From Clavibacter capsici (GTDB lineage Bacteria; Actinomycetota; Actinomycetes; Actinomycetales; Microbacteriaceae), in NCBI RefSeq assembly GCF_001280205.1, contig NZ_CP012573.1, forward strand, positions 682,001 to 746,000: 64,000 nt of DNA, given 5' to 3'. Under the pieces are notes generated by a model that saw only the letters and a list, made by a program, of their open reading frames with translations, did not search any database and was not told where the DNA came from. The translations under genes and the position numbers were made by a program. Positions within the stretch are counted from its first letter, which is position 1. Every line of letters begins with the position of its first letter. Shown piece after piece: positions 44,997 to 54,276 of this stretch.

Positions 44997-45608
44997 CTAG
45001 GCGTGCAGCGCCCGGTCCGCCGGTCCCGTGCGCCACGACGCGAAGCGGGCCGTGAATCCCGCGCGGGTGGGGGCGCAGCAGAAGGGGCCGGCGGTCGCCG
45101 CGGCGTCGGGATCCAGCGGCGCGACCCGCACGAGGCGCCAGGGCTCGTCGTCGACCCGGGCGCGCACCGTGAGGGCGTCGCCGGAGCGGCTCGCGCGGAT
45201 GGTGACGAGCCGGCCCGACCAGCCGGGCACCGGGGCGAGCGACCAGTCGGAGACGCCGCGCGTGACGACCGCGCCGAGGCCGTCCTCGCCGTCGCTGCGC
45301 TCGACGCCCGCCTTGATCCACGTCTCCGCGTCGACCCGCACGAAGACGCCCGCCTGGTCGAACTGCTCGCGGAGATCCAGCGTGAACGCCACCTCCACCG
45401 CGGTGCCCGGCGCGAGCGGGGCGAGCAGCGCGTGCTCGGTGTCGTGCACGAAGCCGTAGGAGGTGGTGCGCCACGCGTCGCTGCCCTCGCGGGCGGTCAC
45501 GTCCATGCCGCTGTCGTGGATCTGCACGGCCTCCGGCTCGGTCGTCCAGGCGCCCCGGGCCCAGGGGACGTCGGCGAGGTCGGCGGGGATCGCGGAGGAG
45601 TCGCTCAT
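44997..45608 (-). CDS. DUF1349 concanavalin-like protein
   Basis: A 203-residue cytoplasmic protein of the DUF1349 beta-sandwich group. Characteristic segments are REQFDQAGVFVRVDAETWIK, AGVERSDGEDGLGAVVTRGV and VRVAPLDPDAAATAGPFCCA. The family resembles concanavalin-type lectins and glucanases; enzymatic activity is not shown. TAGCCT lies exactly six bases upstream of the ATG on the minus strand and there is no ribosome-binding site, so the mRNA is probably leaderless. It converges on the acyl-CoA oxidase gene. Confidence 0.85.
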   Translation of the reverse strand: MSDSSAIPADLADVPWARGAWTTEPEAVQIHDSGMDVTAREGSDAWRTTSYGFVHDTEHALLAPLAPGTAVEVAFTLDLREQFDQAGVFVRVDAETWIKAGVERSDGEDGLGAVVTRGVSDWSLAPVPGWSGRLVTIRASRSGDALTVRARVDDEPWRLVRVAPLDPDAAATAGPFCCAPTRAGFTARFASWRTGPADRALHA

Positions 45609-45663
45609 GCGACGAGGCTACGGCCGCGGGCCGAGCGCGCGCATCCCGAGGGCGCCCGCCCCG

Positions 45664-46401
45664 TCAGCCGGCGGCGGGCCGCGGTTCGCCGAGGAACGGC
45701 ATGATCGCCTCGGCCCAGTGCGCGTGCATCACCCGGTAGGAGAAGCGGTCGCGGACGTGCAGGCGCGTGCCCGAGATGTCCGGGTAGGGGGCGTGGACCA
45801 CGCCGTGCTCCGGGTCGTCCAGCAGGGCCGTCGCGCGGTTGAGCCGGGACACCTGGGTCTGCAGCAGCTTCCGGGCGATCATGGGGATCGGCTGGAACCT
45901 GTCCATCGGCGGGATGCCCGTGACGACGACGCGGCACCCGTCACCGGCATGGGCGCGGATGGTGCCGACGATGCCGGTCAGCCGGTCGATCCACTCCTCG
46001 GCCGAGGTCGCGACGAGCACGTCGGGGATGCCGAGCGCGACCACCGCGAGGTCGAGGGGCGCGGCCACGCGGTCGGCGACGGCGGAGGCGGCCTTGCGCG
46101 CCGTCATGTCGTACGCCGCGATGCTCTCCCACCCCACGCCGCGGCCCGTGCTCGCCGCGCGCCGCGACGCGACCTGCGCGGGCATGGCCATGCCGGAGAG
46201 GAGCACGCCGTAGCCGGCCACGCCGATGTCGCCGAGGAACAGGATCCGCTCCGGATCCGGCCCCGGGACGCTGGCCGCGTCGTCGTGCGGCGGGAAGATC
46301 GCGGCCTCCATCTCGCGCATGTAGACGTGGAGGTGCAGGCGCAGGGTGGGGCGCCCGACGAGCGCGGCCGCGGCGGAGACCAGCGGCGCCAGCGGCCGCA
46401 T
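45664..46401 (-). CDS. SGNH/GDSL-like protein with degenerate active site
   Basis: The fold of an SGNH hydrolase is recognisable: block I as ILFLGDIGVAGYGVLLSG, block III as VVALGIPDVLVA, and a C-terminal DRFSYRVMHAHWAEAIMPF. The catalytic serine expected in GDSx is isoleucine (GDIG) and the usual Gly-x-Asn-Asp reads GIPD, so ordinary esterase chemistry should be lost. The protein has 245 residues from the ATG at 46401; a GTG at 46440 would add 13. No ribosome-binding site settles the choice. An N-terminal hydrophobic stretch (LAPLVSAAAALVG) could be a weak membrane anchor. Confidence 0.7.
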   Translation of the reverse strand: MRPLAPLVSAAAALVGRPTLRLHLHVYMREMEAAIFPPHDDAASVPGPDPERILFLGDIGVAGYGVLLSGMAMPAQVASRRAASTGRGVGWESIAAYDMTARKAASAVADRVAAPLDLAVVALGIPDVLVATSAEEWIDRLTGIVGTIRAHAGDGCRVVVTGIPPMDRFQPIPMIARKLLQTQVSRLNRATALLDDPEHGVVHAPYPDISGTRLHVRDRFSYRVMHAHWAEAIMPFLGEPRPAAG

Positions 46402-46600
46402 GGCCGCCCGGCGACCGGTCTCCGGCGACGATCGCCTCACGGGCAGGGCGGGCAATGGATCCTCGTCTCCGGGTGGGATGCGTGCGACTGACTGGAAGGC
46501 TACGCGGCGCCGGCCGGTGCGCCGACCCCCGTCCTGGTGTCGCGGGCGCTCGCCGGGGCCGGCCGCGCCCGGGCACGCCGGCCGCCCGTAGGCTCGTCGC

Positions 46601-47578
46601 ATGCAGAGCCTCTTCCCCGAGATCGACCCGCACGACACCGGCATGCTCGACGTGGGGGACGGCCAGCTCCTGTACTGGGAGGTCTCGGGGAACCCCGACG
46701 GGATCCCCGTCGTCTTCCTGCACGGCGGGCCGGGCGGCGGCACGAGCCCGACCCACCGGCGCCTGTTCGACCCGGCGCGCTACCGCATCGTGCTCGTCGA
46801 CCAGCGCGGCTGCGGGCGGAGCACCCCGCACGTCTCCGAGCCCTCGGCCGACCTCTCCGTCAACACCACCTGGCACCTCGTGGCCGACCTCGAGCGGCTC
46901 CGCGAGCACCTGGGCGTCGAGCGCTGGCTGGTGTTCGGCGGATCCTGGGGCTCGACCCTCGCGCTCGCCTACGCCGAGACGTACCCCGCGCGCGTGACCG
47001 GCCTGATCCTCCGCGGCATCTTCACGCTCCGCGCCAGCGAGCTCGACTGGTTCTACGAGGGCCCCGCCGGCATGGTCTACCCCGACGGTTGGGAGGCGTT
47101 CACCGCCCCCGTCCCCGGCGTCGAGCGCGGCGGGATCATCGCGGCGTACGCGCGGCTCCTCGCGGATCCCGACCCCGCGGTGCACGGGCCGGCCGCGGTC
47201 GCCTGGTCCACGTGGGAGGCGTCGGGCATCACGCTGCTGCCGAAGCCCGAGGTCGTCGCCCGGTTCGCCGAGCCGACGTACGCGCTCGCGTTCGCGCGCA
47301 TCGAGAACCACTACTTCATGCACGGCGGGTGGATGGAGGACGGCCAGCTCATCCGCGACGCCCACCTCCTCCGCGGGATCCCGACGGAGATCGTGCAGGG
47401 CCGCTACGACATGTGCACCCCGCCCGCCACCGCCTGGGACCTGCACCGGGCGCTCCCCGAGGCGCGCTTCACGATGGTGCCGGACGCGGGGCACGCGTTC
47501 GACGAGCCGGGGATCCTCGACGCGCTGCTCGAGGCGACCGAGCGCGCGGCCGACCGGCTCGGGGCTCCGGCCGCCTGA
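46601..47578 (+). CDS. pip: Prolyl aminopeptidase (proline iminopeptidase)
   Basis: This 325-residue S33 peptidase matches the family length. It has VVFLHGGPGGGTSPTHRRLF, VLVDQRGCGRSTPH, nucleophile WLVFGGSWGSTLALAYAE, acid QGRYDMCTPP and histidine VPDAGHAFDEPG. It removes N-terminal proline from peptides in the cytoplasm. TAGGCT at 46589-46594 followed by six bases and the ATG indicates a leaderless mRNA. It is separate from the glycopeptide operon and divergent from the SGNH-like gene, so it is probably the housekeeping enzyme. Confidence 0.93.
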   Translation: MQSLFPEIDPHDTGMLDVGDGQLLYWEVSGNPDGIPVVFLHGGPGGGTSPTHRRLFDPARYRIVLVDQRGCGRSTPHVSEPSADLSVNTTWHLVADLERLREHLGVERWLVFGGSWGSTLALAYAETYPARVTGLILRGIFTLRASELDWFYEGPAGMVYPDGWEAFTAPVPGVERGGIIAAYARLLADPDPAVHGPAAVAWSTWEASGITLLPKPEVVARFAEPTYALAFARIENHYFMHGGWMEDGQLIRDAHLLRGIPTEIVQGRYDMCTPPATAWDLHRALPEARFTMVPDAGHAFDEPGILDALLEATERAADRLGAPAA

Positions 47579-47617
47579 TCGCGCGACGGCCGGGCCGGCC
47601 GGCGACGGCGGATCCGG

Positions 47618-48115
47618 CTAGCGGCCGACCAGCGACGGCGTCCCGTGCCCGGCCGGCTGCGGGAGCGTCGCGAGCGGCGAGGCGGCCGCCGCGCCGACGC
47701 CGCTGAGCACGTCGAGCGCGCGGCGCAGCCGGGTGCTCGAGGTGTGCATCGTGTACGGGAAGTACACGACCTCCACGCCGACGGCCGCGAACTCGGCCTC
47801 CAGGCGCTCGCCCTTCGGGGTGCCGCGCCAGTCGTCGCCCTTGAAGAAGACGTCGAAGCCGACCTCGCGCCACGTGTCGAGCTTGTCGGGCAGCGTCTCC
47901 GCGCGCGCCTCGTCGACGTAGCTGATGTGGCTGACGATCTCGAGGCGCTCGGCGAGCGGCACCACGGGCGTGATGCCCTTGTTCAGCTCGAGCATCTCGT
48001 CGGAGACCACGCCCGCGATGAGGACGTCGCAGCGGCTCTTGGCGTGCTTGAGGATGTTGAGGTGGCCGACGTGGAACAGGTCGAATGCTCCAGCGGCGTA
48101 GCCGATACGGGTCAT
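47618..48115 (-). CDS. tagD: TagD-like cytidylyltransferase
   Basis: This 165-residue nucleotidyltransferase has YAAGAFDLFHVGHLNILKHA with the HxGH motif near residue 15, IVSHISYVDEARAETLPDK, FFKGDDWRGTPKGERLE and the C-terminal nucleotide motif as HTSSTRLRRAL in place of RTEGISTT. These are features of glycerol-3-phosphate cytidylyltransferase, which makes CDP-glycerol for teichoic acids. About 25 residues at the C-terminus are extra. It faces away from the exopolysaccharide locus, where a CDP-alcohol phosphotransferase gene (54273) could use its product. Confidence 0.82.
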   Translation of the reverse strand: MTRIGYAAGAFDLFHVGHLNILKHAKSRCDVLIAGVVSDEMLELNKGITPVVPLAERLEIVSHISYVDEARAETLPDKLDTWREVGFDVFFKGDDWRGTPKGERLEAEFAAVGVEVVYFPYTMHTSSTRLRRALDVLSGVGAAAASPLATLPQPAGHGTPSLVGR

Positions 48116-48490
48116 GGCTCGTCGTTCTTCCGGGTGGCCGCGACCGGGCGCGGGTACGCCGGGGTGCGGGATCGGGTGCAGCCCGGTGCGGGTACGCCGG
48201 GCGGGGCCGCGCCGCTCGTGCGACGCGGGTACGTCGGCCGCCTGGGTGGGGCGGCGGGGAGCGGGTGGGCCTGCCGGTGATCTTACGGGCGACCCGGCCG
48301 ATCGCGGAAGGAGGATACCCGAACGGGGGGCATCCCCGGGATCCCGCGGTACTGGTCCCGGCACCGGCATCGTGACCTCCATTCGGGGGACACGACGGGC
48401 CGTTTCTGGGTTACATTCAACGAACCCCACCCATCTGGTGGGTTTTCATCAGCCTGTCTGACGGACCGATCCGAGCGAGGACCCGCCCGC
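48116..48490. other. Divergent control region with three GCGGGTACGYCGG repeats and a 5' hairpin
   Basis: Three copies of GCGGGTACGYCGG start at 48150, 48188 and 48225, spaced 37-38 bp. Toward the beta-helix gene, TACATT (48412-48417) is a possible -10 box; transcription would start near 48424. A hairpin CCCACC/GGTGGG (48426-48431, 48437-48442) followed by TTTT would lie at the very 5' end of the RNA. The repeats could be operator sites. No gene is seen. Confidence 0.4.
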
Positions 48491-51110
48491 ATGCACCCCC
48501 ACCCGAACCCCATCCGCACCCATGAGCACGAGGAGCCCGTCGCCCGGACGCGCTCCCTCCGCCCCGCGCTGGCCGTGGCCGTCGCGATCGCCCTCGCCGT
48601 CCCGGCCGTCCTCACCGCCCCGAGCCCGCGCACGCGGCCGGCGGCCAGGGCCTCGTCGCCGGCGCGCCCGTGTTCTCCGACTCCTTCACCCGCAGCGCGA
48701 GCGGGGGATGGGGCGCCCCGTCCGGTGCCGCCGCCTACTCGCACGACGTGTCCTCCTCCTTCCGCGTGAACGGCGCGCGCGGCGTCATCGACCTCGGGCG
48801 CTCCGGCACCGCGGCCGCCGCCACCCTTCCGACGTCGGTGCCCGCCGACAGCGAGTCGACGGTGCGCATCACCATGCCGCGCGTCCCCTCCGCCGGCAAC
48901 GGCGTCTCGGCCGGGCTCCAGCAGCGCGTCACCGGGTCGTCCTACTACCAGTCGACCGTGCGGGTCGACAGCGGCGGCACGGCCTGGCTGTCCATCATCC
49001 GCGTCACCGGGTCGACGGCCACGCAGACCACCCTCGTGCCCGGCGCCGTCGTGGCCCGCGGCGTGCAGCCCGGCCAGGCGATCACGCTCCAGTCGCGCGT
49101 CTCCGGCAGCGGCACCGTGTCCGTGGACGCCCGCGCCTGGCTCGACGGGCAGGCCACCCCGGCCTGGCAGGCGGTGACGGCCGACACGAGCGGGGCGCGC
49201 CTCGCGTCGGGATCCGGCGCGCGCGTCTGGTCGTACCTCTCGGCCTCCTCCGACCCCCAGGCCGTCTCCTTCGACGACCTCGCCGTCCGGCCGCTGACGG
49301 CGTCCTCGGCGCCCGTCACGCCCACGCCGACGCCCGCGCCGACGACGCCGGCGCCCGCTCCGGCCCCGCACCGGCGCCCGCTCCCGCGACGGGCACCGGC
49401 ACGGGCGACGCCGAGCAGGCGATCCCGCTGGCCGACGCCCGGCCCGGGTCGGGCGCGGCGCCCATCGGCTCGACGCGCTTCCCCGTGCCCTCGAACGCGC
49501 TGTTCGTCGCGACGACCGGCTCCGACGCGGCGTCCGGGTCGGCATCCGCGCCGTTCCGCACCATCCAGCGCGCCGTCGACGTCGCGGCCTCCGGGCGCAC
49601 GATCGTCGTGCGCGGCGGCACGTACCACGAGTCCGTCGTCATGCCGAAGGGCGAGGCGCTCGCGCTGCAGTCGTACCCGGGCGAGAAGGTCTGGCTCGAC
49701 GGCTCCCGGAAGCTCACCCAGTGGGTCGCGTCCGGGTCCGCCTGGTACGCACCCGGGTGGGACCTGTCGTTCGACACCAGCCCCACCTACACGCGCGGCG
49801 CGCCGGACGGCACCGCCGCCAGCTGGTCGTTCGTGAACCCCGCCTTCCCGCTCGCGGCCCACCCCGACCAGGTCTGGTTCGGCGGCACCGCGCAGAGGCA
49901 GGTCGCGACCCGGGCGCAGGTGGTGCCGGGCACGTTCTTCGTCGACCGCGCCGCCGACCGCCTCTACGTCGGATCCGACCCGCGCTCCTCCAGCGTGCGC
50001 TCGAGCGACCTCATCAGCGCGCTCCAGGTGCGCGGGGACGGCAGCACCGTGCGGGGCATCGGCATCCGCCGCTACGCCCCCTCCGTCCCGGACCAGGGCG
50101 CGGTGCAGATCCACGGCACGCGCGTCGCCTTCGAGGACGTCGCCATCACCGACATCGCGACCATCGGGCTCTCGGTCATGGCGACCGACGCCCGGCTGAC
50201 CGGGGTGACCGCGGCCCGCAACGGCATGCTCGGGATGCGCGCGGTCTACGCGGACCGCCTCGTGGCCACGCGGCTGCTCGTCGCCGACAACAACCTCGAG
50301 CGCTTCAACCGCGCTCCCGTGTCGGGCGGGTTCAAGATCGGCCGGTCGCGCGACATCCGGGTGCTCGACAGCGACTTCCAGCGCAACGCCGGCAACGGCC
50401 TGTGGTTCGACGAGTCCGTGCACGGCATCACGCTCACGGGCAACGACGTGCTCGACAACACCGGCGCGGGCATCGTGCTCGAGCTCTCCGCATCCGCGAC
50501 GGTCGCCGACAACGTCATCGCCCGCAGCGGCGAGGAGGGGCTCTGGATCGAGAACTCCGGCCACATCGGCGTCTGGAACAACACGTTCACCGCGAACGAC
50601 CGGGACATCGACATCTCGCAGGGCGACCGGATCGCGACGAACCTGGCCACCGCCGGCCACGACCCGCGGCAGAAGCTGCCGGACCCCACGGTGACGTGGG
50701 TCGTGACCGACATCACGATCTCGAACAACGTGCTCCAGGGCAGCACCGGCAACGCGCTGCTCGCGGTGGAGGACCACACGCACAAGCGGTCCGCCGCGCA
50801 GATGGGCGTCCGCGCATCCGGCAACGTGTACCAGCGCGACCGCGCGGACAGCCCGGGATGGGCGGTCGTCTGGAGCCGCGGCCCGGGCAACCCGGCCGTC
50901 TACGGCACCCTGGCCGCGTTCCGCGACGCGACGGGCAACGACCGGACGAGCGTCGAGGTGATCGGCCGCAGGGTCCTCGGCTCCGACCTGCGCATCACGG
51001 GCGAGATCGCGTCCCTGCAGTCGCGCGTCGCCGTGGGCGTCCCGGCGCTCATCGGCTCGCTCACGGGCATCGTCACGGGCTCCCGGGTCGTCGGGGCGAC
51101 CGCGGGCTGA
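48491..51110 (+). pseudogene. Secreted right-handed beta-helix protein, two frameshifts
   Basis: The gene reads in three frames. First comes a signal peptide (RSLRPALAVAVAIALAVPAV). After the C run 48618-48621 it continues in the next frame with EPAHAAGG, then SDSFTRSASGGWGAPSGAA, a concanavalin-like module of about 200 residues. After a TPTP linker and the C run 49364-49367 the third frame holds a pectate-lyase-like beta-helix (ALFVATTGSDAASGSASAPF, RTIQRAVDVAASGRTIVVRG, and repeats such as NVIARSGEEGLWIENSG). Adding one C at each run gives a single 873-residue exported protein, so both breaks may be base-call errors. It probably binds, trims or modifies the exported polysaccharide made by the downstream genes. 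Confidence 0.7.
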
Positions 51111-51125
51111 TCCGCGCGCTCCCCA

Positions 51126-51160
51126 CGACGGGCCGATCCCCACCGGGGGTCGGCCCGTCG
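51126..51160 (+). terminator. Intrinsic terminator after the beta-helix gene
   Basis: A 16-bp stem with one G-T pair (51126-51141 with 51145-51160) encloses loop ACC, 15 bp after the stop. Confidence 0.8.
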
Positions 51161-51497
51161 CCGCGTGAGGGGATGACCGTCCCCCGAAGGGGGAGGGGCC
51201 GCGAGGCTCAGGGAGCGTTTAGCATTGCCACCGTCACCACACGGTGTTCACCCGTCGTACCCGCGACGGTCACTCCCCGGACCCGGCCCACCCAGCCGGA
51301 TCCGTCATGGAGGCACGCACCCGACGAGGTCTACCCGGACCCCGTCGCACCCCGCACCACCCACCTGTAACCCGAAACGCAGGCACACACCCGATGAACC
51401 CGTCATCGGCGCACGACCGTACCCGCGGTCCGCGCCTCCCCGCGCCCACCCGACCCCACGACACCCCGCGACCGCTCGACGCGCTGCCCGGCACGCG
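51161..51497 (+). other. Promoter region and long leader of the polysaccharide operon
   Basis: TAGCAT (51220-51225) could be the -10 box, which would leave a leader of about 265 nt before the ATG at 51498. A 35-codon frame starting at 51394 (MNPSSAHDRTRGPRLPAPTR) ends in a TGA overlapping that ATG. The leader is Pro/Arg-codon rich. Either the short frame couples translation or it is a by-product of base composition; I see no known riboswitch. Confidence 0.4.
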
Positions 51498-53042
51498 ATG
51501 AGCACGACGAGGAACCGCCCCGCGACCCGGGGCGAGCGCACCCGCGTGCGCCCGGAGCGCCGCTCCGCGCACCGCCCGATCATCGGATGCGGCGTCGCAC
51601 CCGCCGCCCCCGTCATCCCCTCGGGCCGCCGCTGGGCCCGCGACTACCGCACCCGTCTCATCGCCACCGACTGGGCGATCATCATCGCCACCGTCCTCGC
51701 CGCGCAGCTCGCGCGCTTCGGCACGGGCGACGCGGCGGTCGACGCCGGCTCGCTGCAGCTGGACTACGGCATCGTCTCGGTGGTCGTCGTGGCCGCGTGG
51801 ATCGCGGTGCTCGGCGCCTTCCGCACCCGCGACGCCCGCATCGTCGGCGTCGGCGTGGCCGAGTACAAGCGCGTCGTCAACGCCTCGGCCATCACGTTCG
51901 GCGCGCTCGCGGTCGGCTTCCTGCTCCTCAAGGTCGACATCGCCCGCGGCTACGTGGTGCTCGCCTTCCCGCTCGGCGTGGTCGCGCTGCTCGTGGCCCG
52001 CTGGAGCTGGCGCCGCTGGCTCCTCCGCCGCCGGATGCAGGGCGCGCACCTGTCGCGCGTCGTGGTCGTGGGATCCCGGGCCGACGTCGAGGACGTCTCC
52101 GCGCAGATCCTGCTGCGGCCCGCCTCCGGCTACGCGGTCGTGGGCGTCGCGATCGACGAGCACGTGGACGGCCTCGAGGTCGCCGGGCGCACGATCCCCG
52201 TCGTCTCCGACCTCGGATCCGTCGCCGCGGCCGCCGCCCGCACCGCCGCCGACGCCGTCATCGTCGCCAGCCAGCCGCGCGCCGGCAGCAACGCCGTCCG
52301 CACGCTCGGCTGGGAGCTGGAGGGCTCGTCGATCGAGCTCGTGCTCGCGTCGCGCCTCACGGACGTCGCCGGCCCCCGGATCCACTTCCGCCCGGTCGAG
52401 GGCCTCCCGCTCATCCACGTGGAGATCCCGCAGTTCGAGGGCGGCAAGCACGTGATGAAGCGCGCGCTCGACATCGCGGTCTCCGGCCTCGCGCTCGTGG
52501 TCCTCGCGCCCGTCATGCTCCTCCTCGCGGTCGTGGTGCGCCTCGACAGCCCGGGCGGCGCGATCTTCCGCCAGGAGCGCGTCGGCAAGGCCGGCGAGGG
52601 GTTCCACATGCTCAAGTTCCGGTCGATGCGGGTCACCGCGGAGGCGGAGCTGGCGGCGCTGGCCGCGGCGAACGAGGGATCCGGCCCGCTGTTCAAGATG
52701 CGGCGCGACCCGCGCGTCACCCGCGTCGGCGCGGTGCTCCGCCGCTACTCGCTCGACGAGCTGCCGCAGCTGTGGAACATCCTCGTCGGCGACATGAGCC
52801 TCGTGGGCCCGCGTCCGCCGCTGCGCACCGAGGTGCAGGGCTACGAGAGCCACGTGCACCGCCGTCTGTTCATCAAGCCCGGCCTCACGGGCATGTGGCA
52901 GGTGAACGGCCGGAGCGACCTGAGCTGGGACGAGAGCGTCCGGCTCGACCTGTACTACGTCGAGAACTGGTCCCTGACCGGCGACGTCATGATCATGTGG
53001 CGCACCTTCCGGGTGCTCACCCGACCCGTAGGGGCTTACTGA
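51498..53042 (+). CDS. Polyprenyl-phosphate phosphoglycosyl transferase (WbaP/CpsE-like)
   Basis: A 514-residue membrane enzyme. Four to five hydrophobic helices (about 50-170) are followed by a Rossmann-like CoA-binding-type domain (SRVVVVGSRADVEDVSAQIL). A re-entrant helix and the catalytic phosphoglycosyl transferase domain come next: HVMKRALDIAVSGLALVVLA, QERVGKAGEGFHMLKFRSM, RRYSLDELPQLWNILVGDMS and LVGPRPPLRTEV. It transfers the first sugar phosphate to undecaprenyl phosphate and so starts repeat-unit assembly. The start at 51498 overlaps a short upstream frame; an earlier in-frame ATG would add a Pro/Arg-rich stretch without gene-like character. Confidence 0.9.
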   Translation: MSTTRNRPATRGERTRVRPERRSAHRPIIGCGVAPAAPVIPSGRRWARDYRTRLIATDWAIIIATVLAAQLARFGTGDAAVDAGSLQLDYGIVSVVVVAAWIAVLGAFRTRDARIVGVGVAEYKRVVNASAITFGALAVGFLLLKVDIARGYVVLAFPLGVVALLVARWSWRRWLLRRRMQGAHLSRVVVVGSRADVEDVSAQILLRPASGYAVVGVAIDEHVDGLEVAGRTIPVVSDLGSVAAAAARTAADAVIVASQPRAGSNAVRTLGWELEGSSIELVLASRLTDVAGPRIHFRPVEGLPLIHVEIPQFEGGKHVMKRALDIAVSGLALVVLAPVMLLLAVVVRLDSPGGAIFRQERVGKAGEGFHMLKFRSMRVTAEAELAALAAANEGSGPLFKMRRDPRVTRVGAVLRRYSLDELPQLWNILVGDMSLVGPRPPLRTEVQGYESHVHRRLFIKPGLTGMWQVNGRSDLSWDESVRLDLYYVENWSLTGDVMIMWRTFRVLTRPVGAY

Positions 53043-53043
53043 A

Positions 53044-54276
53044 ATGTCTGTCATCGAACCGCGTCGTCTCCGCATCGCCATGGTCGGCACCCGAGGGGTC
53101 CCCGCCGCCTACGGCGGATTCGAGACCGCCATCGAGGAGATCGGGCAGCGCCTCGCCGCCCGCGGCCACGACGTCACCGTCTACTGCCGCTCGGCGAACC
53201 GCTCGCGTCCCCGCACCCACCTCGGCATGACGCTCGTGCACCTGCCCGCGCTCAAGACCAAGTCGATCGAGACGCTCAGCCACACCGCGCTGTCCGCTAT
53301 CCACCTCGCCCTCGGCAAGCGCCAGGACGCCGCCTTCGTGTTCAACGCCGCCAACGCGCCGTTCGTCCCCCTCATCCGCTCGCGCGGCGCGGCCACGGCC
53401 GTGCACGTGGACGGCCTCGAGTGGAAGCGCGGCAAGTGGGGCCGCATGGGCAAGAAGTACTACCGCGTGGCCGAGCAGATGGCGGTGAAGAACGCCGACG
53501 CGCTCATCTCCGACGCCCAGGGCATCGCCGACTACTACGACCACGAGTTCGGGATCCCCACGGAGCTGCTCACCTACGGCGCCAACATCCTGCGCGACCC
53601 CGCGAGCGACCGGCTCGCCGAGCTCGGCCTCGAGCCCGGCCAGTACCACCTCGTCGTCGCGCGCTTCGAGCCGGAGAACCACGTCGACGTCATCGTCGAC
53701 GGGTACACCGCGTCGAAGGCGACCCTCCCGCTCGTCGTCGTCGGATCCGCGCCGTACTCCGCCGCGTACACCGACCGCATCGAGCAGGTCGCCTCGGCCG
53801 ACCCCCGCATCCAGCGCCTCGGGGGCGTGTGGGACCAGGAGCAGCTCGACCAGCTCTACGCGCACGCGCTCACCTACGTCCACGGCCACTCGGTCGGCGG
53901 CACGAACCCGTCGCTGCTGCGCGCCATGGGCGCCGCGACCGCGACCCTCGCGAACGACAACGTCTTCAACCGCGACGTGCTCGGCGAGGACGGCCGCTTC
54001 TGGTCGGACGCCGCCGGCGTCGCCGCGCTCGTCGAGGGCGCCGAGGCCAACGCGTCGGAGGCCGTCGCGATCGGCCGCCGCCTGCAGGAGCGCGCCGAGG
54101 AGACCTACGACTGGGACGCCATCGCCGACGGCTACGAGGAGCTCGCCGCCCGCATGGTGCGCGGCTACTCGACCCGCGGCCTGAGCCGCGGCGTCCGCTC
54201 CGCCACGCGCTGGGAGCCGGAGCTGCGCGCGACGGACGCCGGCCGCACCTCCTTCCTCCTCGAGGAGAGCCGATGA
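53044..54276 (+). CDS. Glycosyltransferase with DUF1972 N-domain (rhamnosyltransferase-like)
   Basis: A 410-residue GT-B enzyme. The N-terminal DUF1972 domain has RIAMVGTRGVPAAYGGFETA, typical of rhamnosyl- and related transferases. The donor domain shows LVVARFEPENHVDVIVDGY, QLYAHALTYVHGHSVGGTNP and SLLRAMGAATATLANDNVFN, where a Gly-Thr-Asn-Pro motif stands in place of the usual acidic EX7E start. It adds a sugar to the lipid-linked unit at the inner membrane face. It starts 1 bp after the upstream stop and overlaps the next gene (ATGA). Confidence 0.87.
   Translation: MSVIEPRRLRIAMVGTRGVPAAYGGFETAIEEIGQRLAARGHDVTVYCRSANRSRPRTHLGMTLVHLPALKTKSIETLSHTALSAIHLALGKRQDAAFVFNAANAPFVPLIRSRGAATAVHVDGLEWKRGKWGRMGKKYYRVAEQMAVKNADALISDAQGIADYYDHEFGIPTELLTYGANILRDPASDRLAELGLEPGQYHLVVARFEPENHVDVIVDGYTASKATLPLVVVGSAPYSAAYTDRIEQVASADPRIQRLGGVWDQEQLDQLYAHALTYVHGHSVGGTNPSLLRAMGAATATLANDNVFNRDVLGEDGRFWSDAAGVAALVEGAEANASEAVAIGRRLQERAEETYDWDAIADGYEELAARMVRGYSTRGLSRGVRSATRWEPELRATDAGRTSFLLEESR

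Noticed and set aside
46601-47578. The prolyl aminopeptidase gene as part of the hydroxyproline glycopeptide system
   Set aside because: It lies 4 kb beyond that system, has its own leaderless promoter, lacks the shared operator and looks like the ordinary housekeeping enzyme.
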